Source: Dictyoglomus turgidum DSM 6724
GTDB lineage: Bacteria > Dictyoglomota > Dictyoglomia > Dictyoglomales > Dictyoglomaceae
Assembly (NCBI RefSeq): GCF_000021645.1
Contig: NC_011661.1
Span: forward strand, 1,768,723 to 1,832,722
DNA: 64,000 nt
Direction of reading: 5' to 3'
Part shown: in pieces, positions 14,898 to 26,000 of the stretch
Position numbering within the stretch: position 1 is the first letter of the stretch
Layout: each line of letters opens with the position of its first letter
Notes under the pieces: generated by a model
Databases searched by the model: none
Told to the model about the DNA's origin: nothing
The model's input: only the letters and a program-made list of their open reading frames with translations
Position numbers and translations under genes: made by a program

Positions 14898-17800
14898 ATG
14901 CGGAAAAATATTGGAATATTCGTAGACAATTTAAATGTATATCAATGGAATATTTTAAAGGGAATTTTCTCATATGCAGAGAGAAAGGATATAAATCTCT
15001 ATTGTATTGTAGGAAAAACCTTAAACTCTCCCTTTGATTATGAAAAATGCGCCAATAAAATCTATTATTTGATCTCTAAAAAAGATATTGATGGACTGAT
15101 AATGTTCACCTCTGCTTTAAGTTCTCACATCCCTAATGAAGAAACCATAAAATTCTGCAAACTATTCTCTGAAAATATACCTACTGTAAGTATTGGACTT
15201 CCCTTAGAAAAGGTTCCAAGCTTTATTGTTGACAATATTAATGGTTTCAAAGAACTTTTGATCCATCTCATTGAAGACCATGGTTATACAAAGTTTGCTT
15301 TTATAACTGGGCCCATGGATAATATTGAAGCCAGAATAAGATATGAAACTTTTATGGAGGCTTTGTCTCAATATGATATAAAGGTACCAGAAGATCACAT
15401 ATATTATGGAGATTTTCTACATGAATCAGGGAAAAAGGCTATAAAAACCTTTTTTGATGAGAGAAAGATAAAACCCGAAGTTATTATTTCATCCAATGAT
15501 GACATGGCTCTTTCAGCTATTGAAGAACTCAAAAAAAGAAAATTTCTTATACCAGAAGATATTAAAATTACTGGATTTGACGATGTAGAAGAAGCAAGCT
15601 TTATAACTCCACCTCTCACTACGGTAAGACAACCCCTTTTTGAGATGGGCGAAAAAGCTATAGAGACCTTAGTAAATATTATAGAGGGAAGAGAAATAGA
15701 AAATATGGAACCTCTTCCCACTAAATTAATTATAAGGGAATCTTGCGGATGTAAATATTCAGCGCTGGACAGAGCAAAGGTGGAGCCTAAAAAAGTAAAC
15801 ATAAGCCTCTCCTGGGAGAAATTAGAGGACTTAAAAGAGGAATTTGTAAAAGTGGCAAGTAAAGTCCAGTATGAATTAGAAAAAAATGAGTTAATAGAAC
15901 TTTACAAAAGCTTTCTTACCAGTTTAAGAGAGAAAAATCCAGACTATTTTATCAATTATCTCCAGAAACTCCTTAAGACAAGGGAATTAATCACCCCTCA
16001 AATAGGATATTTCCAAGATTACATTTCCACATTAAGAAGATTTGTCATATATTATGTGGATAAAGATGATTTGGCCTTTGCAGAAAATCTTTGGCATCAA
16101 GCAAGGGTCATAATAAGCGATTATGCAGAAAGGTCTCAGGGATATAAAAAAGCTCAATTAGAAGAAGATTTTCAAAATCTGACAGGTTTTGGAATAAATC
16201 TAATTTCTTCCTTTAATAAAGATGCTATTGTAAATTATCTAAAAGATAATTTACCTGATCTTGGTATAAAGAGCTTCTATATTGTAGAGCAGGAAAATTC
16301 TCAGAATAAAAAGAATTTACTTTTTGGCTATTCAGAAAATGCAGAACATAAAGATATAAAATTTTCAGACGAATTTATACCTAAAAGAATTCTCCCTAAA
16401 AGGAGATTTACATATATTATAGAACCCCTATATTTCCAAGATACATTTTTTGGATATGCTCTTTTTGAACTTGGTATCCCACATAGATTTTTTTATGAGA
16501 TTCTAAGAACCCAAATAAGTGCAGGAATCCAGGGAGCAAAATTATTTGAAGAAAGAAGAGCATATGAAGATCAGCTAATAGAACATATCCGAGAGTTATC
16601 AATTCTAAATGAGATTGGAAATACCATAACCTCCTCCATCGAACTAGATCTAATATGGGATCTTGTCTCAAGCAAAATAGCAAATCTATTTGATTATGAT
16701 GCTTTTTACTTAGCTCTTCTAAATGGAAATGAAAATATCTTAGATATAAAAGTGAAAAAACTTAAAAAGACTCATGAAAAGTTAACTAATGCAGACAAAA
16801 ACATAATAATAGAGTCAATAAAAAATAATAACCCTATGCTTATAAAGAAAGAAAACAAAAACATTTTATGTGTACCATTAATTACAGGAAGAGGAGTAAA
16901 AGGTGCCATAGTCCTTAAACATGAAAATGATGTATACACCGAGAAGACAGTAAACTTTTTAAAAGCTATTGCCAATTATATTTCTATAGCTATTGAAAAT
17001 GCCTTTCTATTTGAAGAGATAAAGAAATTAGCAACCATAGATCCTCTTACAGGAGTTCTAAATAGGAGAGCTTTAGAGGAAGGGTTTAACAAAGATGTAG
17101 AAAGGGCAAAAAGATACAATAGACCCCTTTCTGCAATAGTAATAGATGTGGACAATTTTAAGTTATTTAATGATACCTATGGACACACTTTTGGAGACCA
17201 AGTACTAAGAGAGTTAGCGAAAATTTTAAAAAATTCATGTAGAAAAACGGACTTAGTAGGAAGATATGGAGGAGATGAATTCGCAATAATCTTACCAGAG
17301 ACCAATTTAGAGGGGGCTATTAAACTTGCAGAAAGATTATTAAAGAGTATTAGAAACTTAACCATTACAACTCCTACGAACAACAAAATCCCTATAAAAA
17401 TAAGTATGGGAATAGCATCTTATCCTGATGATACTAATGAACCAGAGAAACTATTGACCCTTGCAGATATAGCCATGTACAAAGCTAAAACTTCAGGAGG
17501 AGATTCTTTTAGTACCATATCTTGCTCCTACAAAACTCCCATGTCCAAAGAAGCCCCTAAATTTGATGAATTTCTTGGTTTAATTAATGCCATTGATAAC
17601 AAGGACAATTACACTTATACTCATTGTAACGAAGTAGCCAAATATGCAAGAAAAATTGGAGAAAAATTAGGACTTTCTAAAGAAGATCTTGAGATATTAG
17701 AGCTTGCAGGAAAACTTCATGATATTGGAAAAATTGGAATACCCTTCGAAATACTTAAAAAACCAGGACCTCTAACCGATGAGGAATGGAAGATTATTAA

Positions 17801-18119
17801 GGAACATCCAAGATTAGGCTACCTTATATTAAACCAACTTCCCAAAATGGAAAAACTCCTTCAGGCAGTACTTTATCACCATGAGAGATATGATGGAAAA
17901 GGATATCCCCAAAGCCTTCAGGGAAAGGAAATTCCTCTTCTTGCAAGGATTATCGCAGTAGCTGATGCCTACTCTGCAATGAAATCCAATAGACCTTACA
18001 GAAAAGGCCTTTCTAAGAAAGAGATCATTAATGAAATAAAGAAAAATATGGGCAAACAATTTGATCCAGAGATTGCCCAATTATTTTTAGAATTATTAGA
18101 AAAAGGAGAAATTGAGTGA
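14898..18119 (+). CDS. LacI-type ligand-binding, GAF, GGDEF and HD-GYP protein
   Basis: 1073-residue c-di-GMP enzyme. ATG at 14889 directly abuts the GGGGGAGG site; ATG at 14898 has 9-nt spacing and gives MRKNIGIFVDN, matching the neighbour. Order: LacI-type sugar-binding domain (1-285), helical linker, two GAF-like regions (about 420-545 and 560-710), GGDEF domain (GGDEF at 791-795, RKTD inhibitory site just before), HD-GYP domain (H941-D942, HHERYDGKGYP with GYP at 1002-1004). Both synthase and phosphodiesterase motifs look intact. There are no membrane segments. It sits 40 bases after the paralog, probably in one transcript. Which activity dominates cannot be read from sequence. Confidence 0.9.
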   Translation: MRKNIGIFVDNLNVYQWNILKGIFSYAERKDINLYCIVGKTLNSPFDYEKCANKIYYLISKKDIDGLIMFTSALSSHIPNEETIKFCKLFSENIPTVSIGLPLEKVPSFIVDNINGFKELLIHLIEDHGYTKFAFITGPMDNIEARIRYETFMEALSQYDIKVPEDHIYYGDFLHESGKKAIKTFFDERKIKPEVIISSNDDMALSAIEELKKRKFLIPEDIKITGFDDVEEASFITPPLTTVRQPLFEMGEKAIETLVNIIEGREIENMEPLPTKLIIRESCGCKYSALDRAKVEPKKVNISLSWEKLEDLKEEFVKVASKVQYELEKNELIELYKSFLTSLREKNPDYFINYLQKLLKTRELITPQIGYFQDYISTLRRFVIYYVDKDDLAFAENLWHQARVIISDYAERSQGYKKAQLEEDFQNLTGFGINLISSFNKDAIVNYLKDNLPDLGIKSFYIVEQENSQNKKNLLFGYSENAEHKDIKFSDEFIPKRILPKRRFTYIIEPLYFQDTFFGYALFELGIPHRFFYEILRTQISAGIQGAKLFEERRAYEDQLIEHIRELSILNEIGNTITSSIELDLIWDLVSSKIANLFDYDAFYLALLNGNENILDIKVKKLKKTHEKLTNADKNIIIESIKNNNPMLIKKENKNILCVPLITGRGVKGAIVLKHENDVYTEKTVNFLKAIANYISIAIENAFLFEEIKKLATIDPLTGVLNRRALEEGFNKDVERAKRYNRPLSAIVIDVDNFKLFNDTYGHTFGDQVLRELAKILKNSCRKTDLVGRYGGDEFAIILPETNLEGAIKLAERLLKSIRNLTITTPTNNKIPIKISMGIASYPDDTNEPEKLLTLADIAMYKAKTSGGDSFSTISCSYKTPMSKEAPKFDEFLGLINAIDNKDNYTYTHCNEVAKYARKIGEKLGLSKEDLEILELAGKLHDIGKIGIPFEILKKPGPLTDEEWKIIKEHPRLGYLILNQLPKMEKLLQAVLYHHERYDGKGYPQSLQGKEIPLLARIIAVADAYSAMKSNRPYRKGLSKKEIINEIKKNMGKQFDPEIAQLFLELLEKGEIE

Positions 18120-18125
18120 TATAAT
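18117..18125 (+). promoter_or_regulatory. Extended -10 promoter for the alcohol dehydrogenase gene
   Basis: TGATATAAT whose TGA is the stop codon of the HD-GYP gene. The leader would be about 35 nt and includes AAAGGAGG before ATG at 18167. Confidence 0.6.
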
Positions 18126-18166
18126 TTTTTTTAAAACATATATCAAAAAAGGAGGCTTTCATAAAA

Positions 18167-19324
18167 ATGAGAAATTTTGTATTCCATAATCCTACAAAGA
18201 TCATCTTTGGAAATGACTCAACTAATAAAGTGGGAAAGGAAACAAAAAATTATGGAAAGAAAGTACTTCTCATTACAGGACAAGGAAGCATCAAAAAAAT
18301 AGGATTATATGATAAAGTAGTAGATTTACTCAAAAAAGAAGAACTTGAAATATATGAACTTTCTGGAGTTAAACCAAATCCAAGAGTAGACCTTGTAAGA
18401 GAAGGAATAAAAATAGTTAGAGAAAATAAAATTGACATACTCCTTGCGGTGGGTGGCGGAAGCGTGATTGATACCGCAAAGGCAATTGCAGCAGGGCTAA
18501 CCTATGAGGGAGACGTATGGGACTTATTTACCAAAAGAATTCCCATAAAACCTACTATACCTATTGGAGTTGTCCTAACCTTAGCTGCGACAGGTTCAGA
18601 AATGAACGGTAATGCAGTCATATCCAACATGGATACCCAAGAAAAGTTAGCAATTTCAAGTCCTTATCTCTATCCTAAATTTTCTATTCTTGATCCCCAA
18701 AATACTGTGTCTGTTCCCCTAAACCATACTCTTTATGGAATTGTAGATATATTGTCCCATGTATTTGAACAATATTTTGATAGAACTGAAGATGCCATAC
18801 TTCAAGACAGATTTGCAGAAGCTATAATGAGAACAGTAATAGAAACCGCACCAAAACTTGCCCAAAATCCCGAGGATCTTGAAAGTAGAGCCATAATTCT
18901 TTGGTGCGGAACTAATGCCCTCAACGGAATAATAGGCGTAGGAAAAGAACAAGACTGGGCTTCTCATGCAATTGAACATGCCATCTCCGCCCTTTATGAT
19001 ATACCCCATGGTCTTGGACTTGCCATTGTTTTTCCTCATTGGATGAAATATGTTATAGATGTAATTCCTAACAAATTCGCTAATTTTGCGAGAAATGTAT
19101 GGGGTATTCAAGGAGAAGATGATTTTGAAGTAGGACTAAAGGGCATTGATAAACTTATAGACTTTTATGAGAGCTTAGGAATTCCTACTAATCTATCAAG
19201 AATAGGAATCAATAATGAACGTTTAGAGGAAATGGCAGAAAAAGCTACTAAATTTGGCCCCATAGGAAATGTAAAGAAACTAAATAAAGAAGATGTGTAC
19301 AAAATTTTAGAGATGTGCTTATAA
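18167..19324 (+). CDS. Iron-containing alcohol dehydrogenase (butanol dehydrogenase type)
   Basis: 385-residue group III alcohol dehydrogenase, likely NAD(P)H-dependent reduction of aldehydes to alcohols during fermentation. It opens with the BdhA-like MRNFVFHNPTKIIFG, has the dinucleotide loop GGGSVIDTAKAIAAG (about 95-110), and the metal site GIVDILSHVFEQYF plus ASHAIEHAISALYDIPHG. Length is normal. A strong AAAGGAGG site precedes the start. It may run in its own transcript from the box at 18117-18125. The natural substrate is not decided by the sequence. Confidence 0.9.
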   Translation: MRNFVFHNPTKIIFGNDSTNKVGKETKNYGKKVLLITGQGSIKKIGLYDKVVDLLKKEELEIYELSGVKPNPRVDLVREGIKIVRENKIDILLAVGGGSVIDTAKAIAAGLTYEGDVWDLFTKRIPIKPTIPIGVVLTLAATGSEMNGNAVISNMDTQEKLAISSPYLYPKFSILDPQNTVSVPLNHTLYGIVDILSHVFEQYFDRTEDAILQDRFAEAIMRTVIETAPKLAQNPEDLESRAIILWCGTNALNGIIGVGKEQDWASHAIEHAISALYDIPHGLGLAIVFPHWMKYVIDVIPNKFANFARNVWGIQGEDDFEVGLKGIDKLIDFYESLGIPTNLSRIGINNERLEEMAEKATKFGPIGNVKKLNKEDVYKILEMCL

Positions 19325-19332
19325 AAAATCCC

Positions 19333-19362
19333 TTGACATAATAATCTCATCGTTGTTAAGAT
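19333..19362 (+). promoter_or_regulatory. Sigma-70-type promoter of the ilvD operon
   Basis: TTGACA (19333-19338), 18-bp spacer, TAAGAT (19357-19362). It lies in the 77-bp gap after the alcohol dehydrogenase gene, about 40 nt before the ilvD start. Confidence 0.7.
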
Positions 19363-19401
19363 TATGCAAATTTCTCATTTTGGGGAAAAGGAGGCTCGCT
19401 T

Positions 19402-21078
19402 ATGCATAGGAGTGATGCTGTTAAAAAAGGGATAGAAAAAGCACCTCATAGATCTTTGTTTTATGCCATGGGATATACAAAGGATGAATTAGAAAAACCT
19501 CTTATAGGTGTAGTAAATTCTGGAAATGAAATGATTCCTGGACATATCCATTTAGATATAATCACAGAAGCAGTAAAATATGGTATTTTGGAAGCAGGAG
19601 GTACTCCTTTAGAATTTAGGGTTATAGGAATATGTGATGGAATTGCCATGGGACATAAAGGGATGAAGTATTCCCTTGCCAGCAGAGAATTAATTGCAGA
19701 CTCTATTGAAGCTATGGTAGAGGCGTATCAACTTGATGGAATAATACTTATAACCAATTGTGATAAAATCGTCCCTGGAATGTTGATGGCAGCAGCAAGG
19801 CTTAATCTACCCTCTCTTATATTGAGTGGCGGTCCTATGCTTGCAGGAAGATGGAGAGGAAAAGATGTAGATCTTATAAGTGTCTTTGAAGGAATAGGAC
19901 AAGTAAAAGCAGGAAATTTGAGAGAAGAAGACCTCTATGAATTGGAACAGTATGCTTGCCCTGGATGTGGTTCATGTTCAGGAATGTTTACTGCGAACAC
20001 CATGAACTGCCTTTCAGAAGCTCTTGGTATAGCTCTACCCTACAATGGGACACTACCTGCTGCTTATGATGGTATGAGAAAAAGACTTTCAAAAGAAGCT
20101 GGAAAAAGAATAGTCCAATTAGTAAAAGATAATATAAGGGCTCGCGATATTTTAACAAGATCTGCATTTGAAAATGCCATTGCAGTTGATATGGCTCTTG
20201 GGGGATCTACAAATACAGTACTTCACCTTCTTGCAATTGCAAAAGAAGCAAAAGTGGACCTACCTCTTGACACTTTCCAAAAAATTAACGAGAGAACCCC
20301 AAATATATGTAAGTTAAGCCCAGCTTCTTCTCAACATATTCAAGACCTTCATGAGGCGGGAGGAATACCCGCAGTATTAAAAGAACTTCTCAAAGGGAAC
20401 CTAATAGATCCAAATGCCTTAACAGTATCAGGAAAAACCATAGGAGAAATAGCAGAAAGTGCAGTAATAAGAGACAGAAACATCATAAGGCCACTGGAAG
20501 AACCTTATGCAAAAGACGGCGGTCTTGCTATATTGTATGGAAATCTTGCACCAGAAGGTGCTGTAGTTAAAAAATCCGCAGTCTCACCTAAGATGTTAAA
20601 GCATGAAGGACCCGCAAGGGTATTTAACAGCGAGGAGGAAGCTATAAAAGAAATATATGCTGGTAATATTAAAAAAGGAGATATAGTAGTGATAAGATAC
20701 GAGGGACCTAAGGGTGGGCCTGGAATGAGAGAAATGCTCGGACCCACATCAGCCCTTGCTGGAATGGGACTTGATGAAGATGTAGCCCTAATAACCGATG
20801 GCAGATTCTCAGGAGGAAGTAGAGGAGCTGCTATTGGACATATTTCTCCTGAGGCTGCCGAAGGAGGTCCCATAGCCCTTCTCAAAGATGGCGATATTGT
20901 TGAGATAGATATCCCCAATAGGACTTTAAATGTGAAATTAAGTAACGAGGAGCTTGAAAAGAGAAAGAAAGAATGGAAGCCCATTAAAAGAGATATTGAG
21001 TTTAGTTATTTAAGAAGATACGCAGCTTTGGTTACATCTGCAAGCAAGGGTGCAGTTTTAAAAGACATATATGAATAA
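19402..21078 (+). CDS. ilvD: Dihydroxy-acid dehydratase
   Basis: Converts 2,3-dihydroxy-isovalerate (or methylvalerate) to the 2-oxo acid, the third step of valine and isoleucine synthesis; an Fe-S enzyme. 558 residues, the usual IlvD length. Motifs: [19 protein letters not shown] (C78), [12 protein letters not shown] (C120), [24 protein letters not shown] (C186, C189, C192), [14 protein letters not shown], and [10 protein letters not shown] near the end. AAAAGGAGG precedes ATG. No other branched-chain genes are nearby; it heads an operon with two MetE-like genes and a mannosidase. A sugar-acid dehydratase role is less likely from the motifs. Confidence 0.9.
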   Translation: MHRSDAVKKGIEKAPHRSLFYAMGYTKDELEKPLIGVVNSGNEMIPGHIHLDIITEAVKYGILEAGGTPLEFRVIGICDGIAMGHKGMKYSLASRELIADSIEAMVEAYQLDGIILITNCDKIVPGMLMAAARLNLPSLILSGGPMLAGRWRGKDVDLISVFEGIGQVKAGNLREEDLYELEQYACPGCGSCSGMFTANTMNCLSEALGIALPYNGTLPAAYDGMRKRLSKEAGKRIVQLVKDNIRARDILTRSAFENAIAVDMALGGSTNTVLHLLAIAKEAKVDLPLDTFQKINERTPNICKLSPASSQHIQDLHEAGGIPAVLKELLKGNLIDPNALTVSGKTIGEIAESAVIRDRNIIRPLEEPYAKDGGLAILYGNLAPEGAVVKKSAVSPKMLKHEGPARVFNSEEEAIKEIYAGNIKKGDIVVIRYEGPKGGPGMREMLGPTSALAGMGLDEDVALITDGRFSGGSRGAAIGHISPEAAEGGPIALLKDGDIVEIDIPNRTLNVKLSNEELEKRKKEWKPIKRDIEFSYLRRYAALVTSASKGAVLKDIYE

Positions 21079-21093
21079 AAAGGAGGGTAAGAA

Positions 21094-22071
21094 ATGATTA
21101 TCACAGTAGTAGATCACTATCCTAAAATACCTAATCCACCTAAGGAGCCAAAACTAAGAAAAGCTATTCATGCTTATGACCAAGGCAAAATTACAAAAGA
21201 AGAATTAGAAAAAATATTTGATGAGGTAACCCAAGAAGTTATACAAGAACAGATTTCGGCAGGAGTAGAGTTAATAACCGATGGACAAATAAGATGGGAG
21301 GATGGACAAAGCTATATTGCTAAAAAACTTGACGGAGCTCAAATCGGAGGACTTATAAGGTATTTTGATAACAATACTTATTATAGACAGCCAGTAATTG
21401 TGGGTGAAATAAAATGGAAAGAACCAATTGTTATAGAAGACTGGAAAAAAGCTCAAAAATGGGCAGGAAACATTCCAGTAAAAGCAGTACTTACAGGACC
21501 ATACACTATGGCAAGACTTAGCAGAGATGAGCACTACAAAAACTTTGAAAAACTTGTAAAAGCCTATACCAATGCCCTTATAGAAGAAACTAAACTTCTT
21601 GAAGAAAACAAGGTAGAATACCTTCAATTTAATGAACCATCTATTCAATACTATCCTGAAGATATAGACCTTTTCATAGATGTATATAAAGAAATGAGAA
21701 AATATTTTTCAGGAAATTTAGCTATATACACTTATTTTCATACAGTAATTCCCCTCAAAAACAGAATTAAAGATCTTCCAATAGACACTTTTGGCATTGA
21801 TTTTGTATCCAGGAAAGAAAACTTTGAGATACTAAAAGAATTTCCTAAAAATCTTGCCTTAGGTTATGGAATAGTGGATGCAAGAAATACAAAATTAGAA
21901 ACTCCAGAACAAATCGCAGATCTTATAAAACAAGCTTTACAATGGATATCAGAAGACAAACTTTTTGTAAATCCAAGCTGTGGTCTTGAATACCTACCCA
22001 GAGAGAGAGCATATGATAAACTGGTAAATCTTGCAAAAGGAGTAAATTTAGTAAGAGGTGAGAAAAGATGA
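21094..22071 (+). CDS. MetE-like barrel protein without zinc site
   Basis: 325-residue homolog of cobalamin-independent methionine synthase, covering a single barrel. It keeps ELITDGQIRWED, VLTGPYTMARLS, FNEPSIQYYPED and NPSCGLEYLPRERA (C296). Where the downstream paralog has the zinc ligands H212, C214 and E236, this protein has YTYF and D236, and the QIDEPA aspartate is asparagine (FNEPS). It therefore cannot bind zinc in the standard way and is probably a non-catalytic or folate-side partner, like the N-terminal half of MetE or the separate N-type proteins of some archaea (from memory). Its stop overlaps the next start by 4 bp. Confidence 0.8.
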   Translation: MIITVVDHYPKIPNPPKEPKLRKAIHAYDQGKITKEELEKIFDEVTQEVIQEQISAGVELITDGQIRWEDGQSYIAKKLDGAQIGGLIRYFDNNTYYRQPVIVGEIKWKEPIVIEDWKKAQKWAGNIPVKAVLTGPYTMARLSRDEHYKNFEKLVKAYTNALIEETKLLEENKVEYLQFNEPSIQYYPEDIDLFIDVYKEMRKYFSGNLAIYTYFHTVIPLKNRIKDLPIDTFGIDFVSRKENFEILKEFPKNLALGYGIVDARNTKLETPEQIADLIKQALQWISEDKLFVNPSCGLEYLPRERAYDKLVNLAKGVNLVRGEKR

Positions 22072-23096
22072 AAGAGATAAAACTACCCATATTACCTACC
22101 ACCAGTGTGGGAAGTTTTCCTAAGCCAGATTATTTGGTGAAGGCAAGAAACCAATACTCAAGAGGTTTAATCCCTTATTCTACTCTCCACGAATTAGAAC
22201 TAAAAGCCACAGAAGAGGTTATAAAACTTCAAGAGGAGATAGGAATAGACATATTGGTACATGGAGAAATGGAAAGAGGCGACATGGCAACCTACTTTGC
22301 CGAAAATTTAGAAGGATTTACCATAAGTGGCCTTGTAAGGTCCTATGGAAATAGATATTACAAAAAACCTATTGTGATAGGAAAAATAAGAAGACCAAAA
22401 CCTATAACTGTAGAAATGTTTAAATATGCCCAGAGTCTAACTAAAAAGCCTGTAAAGGGGATGTTAACAGGACCTTACACCATAGCAGACTGGTCCTTTA
22501 ACGAATATTATGACAATAAAAGGGATTTAGTCCTTGACCTTGCAGAAGTGATAAATCAGGAAGCTTTAGACTTAGAAAAGGCGGGAGCCTTATTTGTACA
22601 GATAGATGAACCTGCTGTTCCAACCCATCCTGAGGAGATCGAGATTGCAAAGGAAGCCTTTAAAATTACTACAAGAGGTTTAAGAAGTTTCCTTATAACC
22701 CATATTTGTTACGGTGATTTTAGACCTATATGGAAAGAAGTAGTAAATTTTCCTGTACATCAATTTGATCTTGAATTCACTAATAATGCTGACAAACTTT
22801 ATCCTCTTATAGAAAAAGAGGGTTTTCCAGAAGAAAAATATGTTGCCGTTGGGGTTATTGATGTACACTCCCACAGAATAGAAACAGTAGATGAGATAAA
22901 AGCAAGAATAAAAGAAGCCTTAAAACATTTTAGCCCAGAACAGGTATTTATTGATCCCGATTGTGGCTTAAAGACAAGAACCTGGGAAGAAGCAAAAGCA
23001 AAGTTGGAAAATATGGTTAAAGCGGTAATGGAGGTAAGAGAAGAATTAATAAAACAAGGATATCCTTCTGAAATCACTATAAGATTAGAGCTATGA
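22068..23096 (+). CDS. MetE-like methionine synthase, catalytic barrel
   Basis: 342-residue barrel matching the C-terminal catalytic half of MetE. Zinc ligands are complete: H212 and C214 (THICYGDF), E236 (FDLEFTNN) and C299 (DPDCGLKTR), with spacing close to the E. coli H641/C643/E665/C726 set. D180 (QIDEPA) matches the homocysteine-binding aspartate. It should methylate homocysteine; the methyl donor (methyltetrahydrofolate, another folate or a corrinoid protein) is open because the usual N-terminal half is separate. Start ATGA overlaps the previous stop, and its own stop overlaps the mannosidase start, so three genes are coupled. Confidence 0.83.
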   Translation: MKEIKLPILPTTSVGSFPKPDYLVKARNQYSRGLIPYSTLHELELKATEEVIKLQEEIGIDILVHGEMERGDMATYFAENLEGFTISGLVRSYGNRYYKKPIVIGKIRRPKPITVEMFKYAQSLTKKPVKGMLTGPYTIADWSFNEYYDNKRDLVLDLAEVINQEALDLEKAGALFVQIDEPAVPTHPEEIEIAKEAFKITTRGLRSFLITHICYGDFRPIWKEVVNFPVHQFDLEFTNNADKLYPLIEKEGFPEEKYVAVGVIDVHSHRIETVDEIKARIKEALKHFSPEQVFIDPDCGLKTRTWEEAKAKLENMVKAVMEVREELIKQGYPSEITIRLEL

Positions 23097-26000
23097 GCGA
23101 AAAATATCTATTAGAACAATGGAATTTTTGGTTAGATGAACTTTATAGTTACTCTATTCTCAGAAAGTTTATTCTTGATGAGTGGGGATTTACAGATAGA
23201 AGGGAAGATATTGAAACTTTATCAAATTTAGAGGTTATAAAACTTGGGGAGAGATGGAAGAAGATTTCTCTCCCCGTATACTTTATAAAAAGAGTTAAGT
23301 TAAGTAGAGAGGTGTCGGCTCTCCCTCTTTATATACATCTTGATGTAGGGGGAGAGGCATTTTTATTTTTAAACAATATCCCCTACGCTGGTATAAATCC
23401 CTATCACCAAGATCATAAAATTCCCTACAAAGAAGAATATCTCTTTTTAATAGAGGCAGTTCCCAAAGGGCTTTTTGGGCAAAATCAAAAAAACCCTATT
23501 TTCAAAGAAGCCTATATCTATCAGAAAGATGAAGAATTATATCGTGCATGGCTTACTTTTTATCTCATAAGAGAGTTTGGACTTGCCTTAGAAGACACAA
23601 ATAAAGAACTCCAAAAGAAAATCCAAAATATTTTAGAGGAGACCCTTGGAAAAATTGATTTAATAAGCTCTTATTCTGAGTTTATGCTAAGAATTCAAAA
23701 CACCAAATTTACTATGGACCTTATAAATGGACTTTGGAGCCAACCTGATTTTGAAAATATTGAAAAACCTATACCTGAGGAGCTAAAAAAATCTATTACT
23801 CATTATTCTCAATTGGCATTAAAAAGGCTCTCTGAATTAAAAAATGAATATCCTAACATGGGAGAACTCTATGCCATAGGGCATGCTCATATAGATTATG
23901 CTTGGCTATGGCCTCGAGAAGAGACCATAAGAAAGGCACAAAGGACCTTTTCTACTGTTCTCACTCTTATGAAGAACTATTCAGACTTTGTCTTTCTTCA
24001 AAGTAGTGCCCAAATTTATCAAGATATAAAAGAAAAAAATAAATATCTTTTTGAGAAGATAAAAGAAAAAGCAAAAGAAGAAAGATGGATAATTGAGGGA
24101 GGAACATGGGTAGAAAATGATTGTCAACTTCCTTCTGGAGAATCCTTTGTAAGGCAATTTCTCTATGCCCAAAAATTTTTTGAGAAAGAATTTGGGATAA
24201 AATGTAAATTAGCATGGCTTCCTGATACTTTTGGCTTTAACCCTAACTTTCCTCAAATCCTAAAAAAGTCAGGTATTAAATACTTTGCAACCACTAAACT
24301 AACTTGGAATGAAACCAATACATTCCCCTATGATCTTTTCTTATGGAAAGGAATAGATGGAACAAAGATTGTTGCTCACATCTTTGGAAAACACTGCGGC
24401 TATAACGGAACCACAGATATTAAAGAGATTATAAAAACCTTTATGGAATTTCAACAAAAAGACTTATCAAACTCTCTTATCTACTCCTATGGATATGGAG
24501 ATGGCGGTGGTGGACCTACTTTTGAAATGATTGAAAGGCTCAATCTTTTAAAAGATTTTCCCTTAATCCCTAAAATAAGAAAGGAAAATCCTATTAAGTT
24601 TTTAGAAAAAATAAATGAAGAAAAACTTCCTATATATTATGGAGATCTTTATTTAGAGCTTCATAGAGGAACCTTTACTACACAAGGAAGGATAAAAAGA
24701 CTCCACAGAATAGCAGAAAACCACCTAATAACTATTGAGAGTTTAGCTACCCTATTTAATGCTCTTGAAAATACTTTATATCCTAAGGAAGAAATAGACA
24801 AGCAATGGAAAAAACTTTTAAGGAATGAATTTCATGATATTCTTCCAGGATCCTCCATAAGAGAAGTCTATAAAGATACAGAAAAAGAACTTAAAGAAAT
24901 CCTTGATTTTAATATCAATTTAACCTCAAAAGATAAGGGAGATTTCCTTCTCATATATAATCCAACTTCCTTTCCTCAAGAATTAAATTTTGAATTAGAT
25001 TCTAATCAAGATTTGACCCTAGTATACAAAAATAAAGCTTTGCCCTCTCAAAAAACTTATGACAAAAAAATGTTAGTTTACTCGAGAGACGTATTAATTG
25101 AGCCTTTCAGTTTTATAACCCTTCAAGTTTCAAAAGAGGAAACCTACGAAAAAATAAGTACTGATCTCATTATCGGAGAAGATCATTTAGAAAATTCTTT
25201 TCTCAAAGTAAAAATAAATGGAGATGGAACCATAAACGTTTTATATAAAGACTTAAACAGAGAAGTTTTTAAAGAAAGAGGAAATCAAATATTTGCATTT
25301 CCAGACAGACCCAGATATTGGGAAGCATGGGATATACCTTTAGAATATGAAAAATTTGGAAAAGAGATAAAAGACGTAGAAAAAATTGAGATAGTGGAAA
25401 AGGGACCTTTAAGAGCCCAAATAAAAGTTGTAAAAAAATATAAAAGTTCAACAATAACTCAATACTACACTCTCTATGCCTATTCAAAAAGATTAGACAT
25501 TATCAATGAAATTGAATGGCACGAAAGAAGAACTATGCTTAGAGTTTATTTCCCTATAAATATATTTACTCCAATTACTCAATACGAAGTTCCTTATGGA
25601 ATTTATTGGAAACCTGTACACAAAAATACCTCCTGGGAAAAAGCTCAATTTGAAATCCCAGTACAAAGATTTATTGATCTATCCCAAAGAGATTTTGGGG
25701 TAAGTATAATCAACAATGGAAAATATGGTCATAGTATTGACGAAAATATTATAGGAATTACCCTCTTAAGATCTCCTATAACACCTGATTATATGGCAGA
25801 CATAGGTATCCATAACTTTACATACTCTGTTTTTCCTCATTTAGGAGGCTTAGATGAATCAACCTTAAAAGAGGCAGAAGCACTTAACAGACCTTTGTAT
25901 ATTATGGAAATATCTGAAAATAAAGGAGAAAAAAGATTTTTAAGTTGGGATAAAAGAAACGTTATTATTGGAGCGCTTAAAAAATCGGAGGATGAAGAAG

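Noticed and set aside
15404-15802. 132-codon open frame on the minus strand inside the HD-GYP gene
   Set aside because: Opposite a gene with clear domains; no start signals.
20505-20984. 159-codon open frame on the minus strand inside ilvD
   Set aside because: It lies wholly opposite a well-supported gene, has low-complexity Pro/Ser-rich content and no ribosome-binding site.
21079-21093. SAM or other riboswitch before the MetE-like genes
   Set aside because: Only 15 bases separate ilvD from the next start, and the ilvD leader is too short to hold one.
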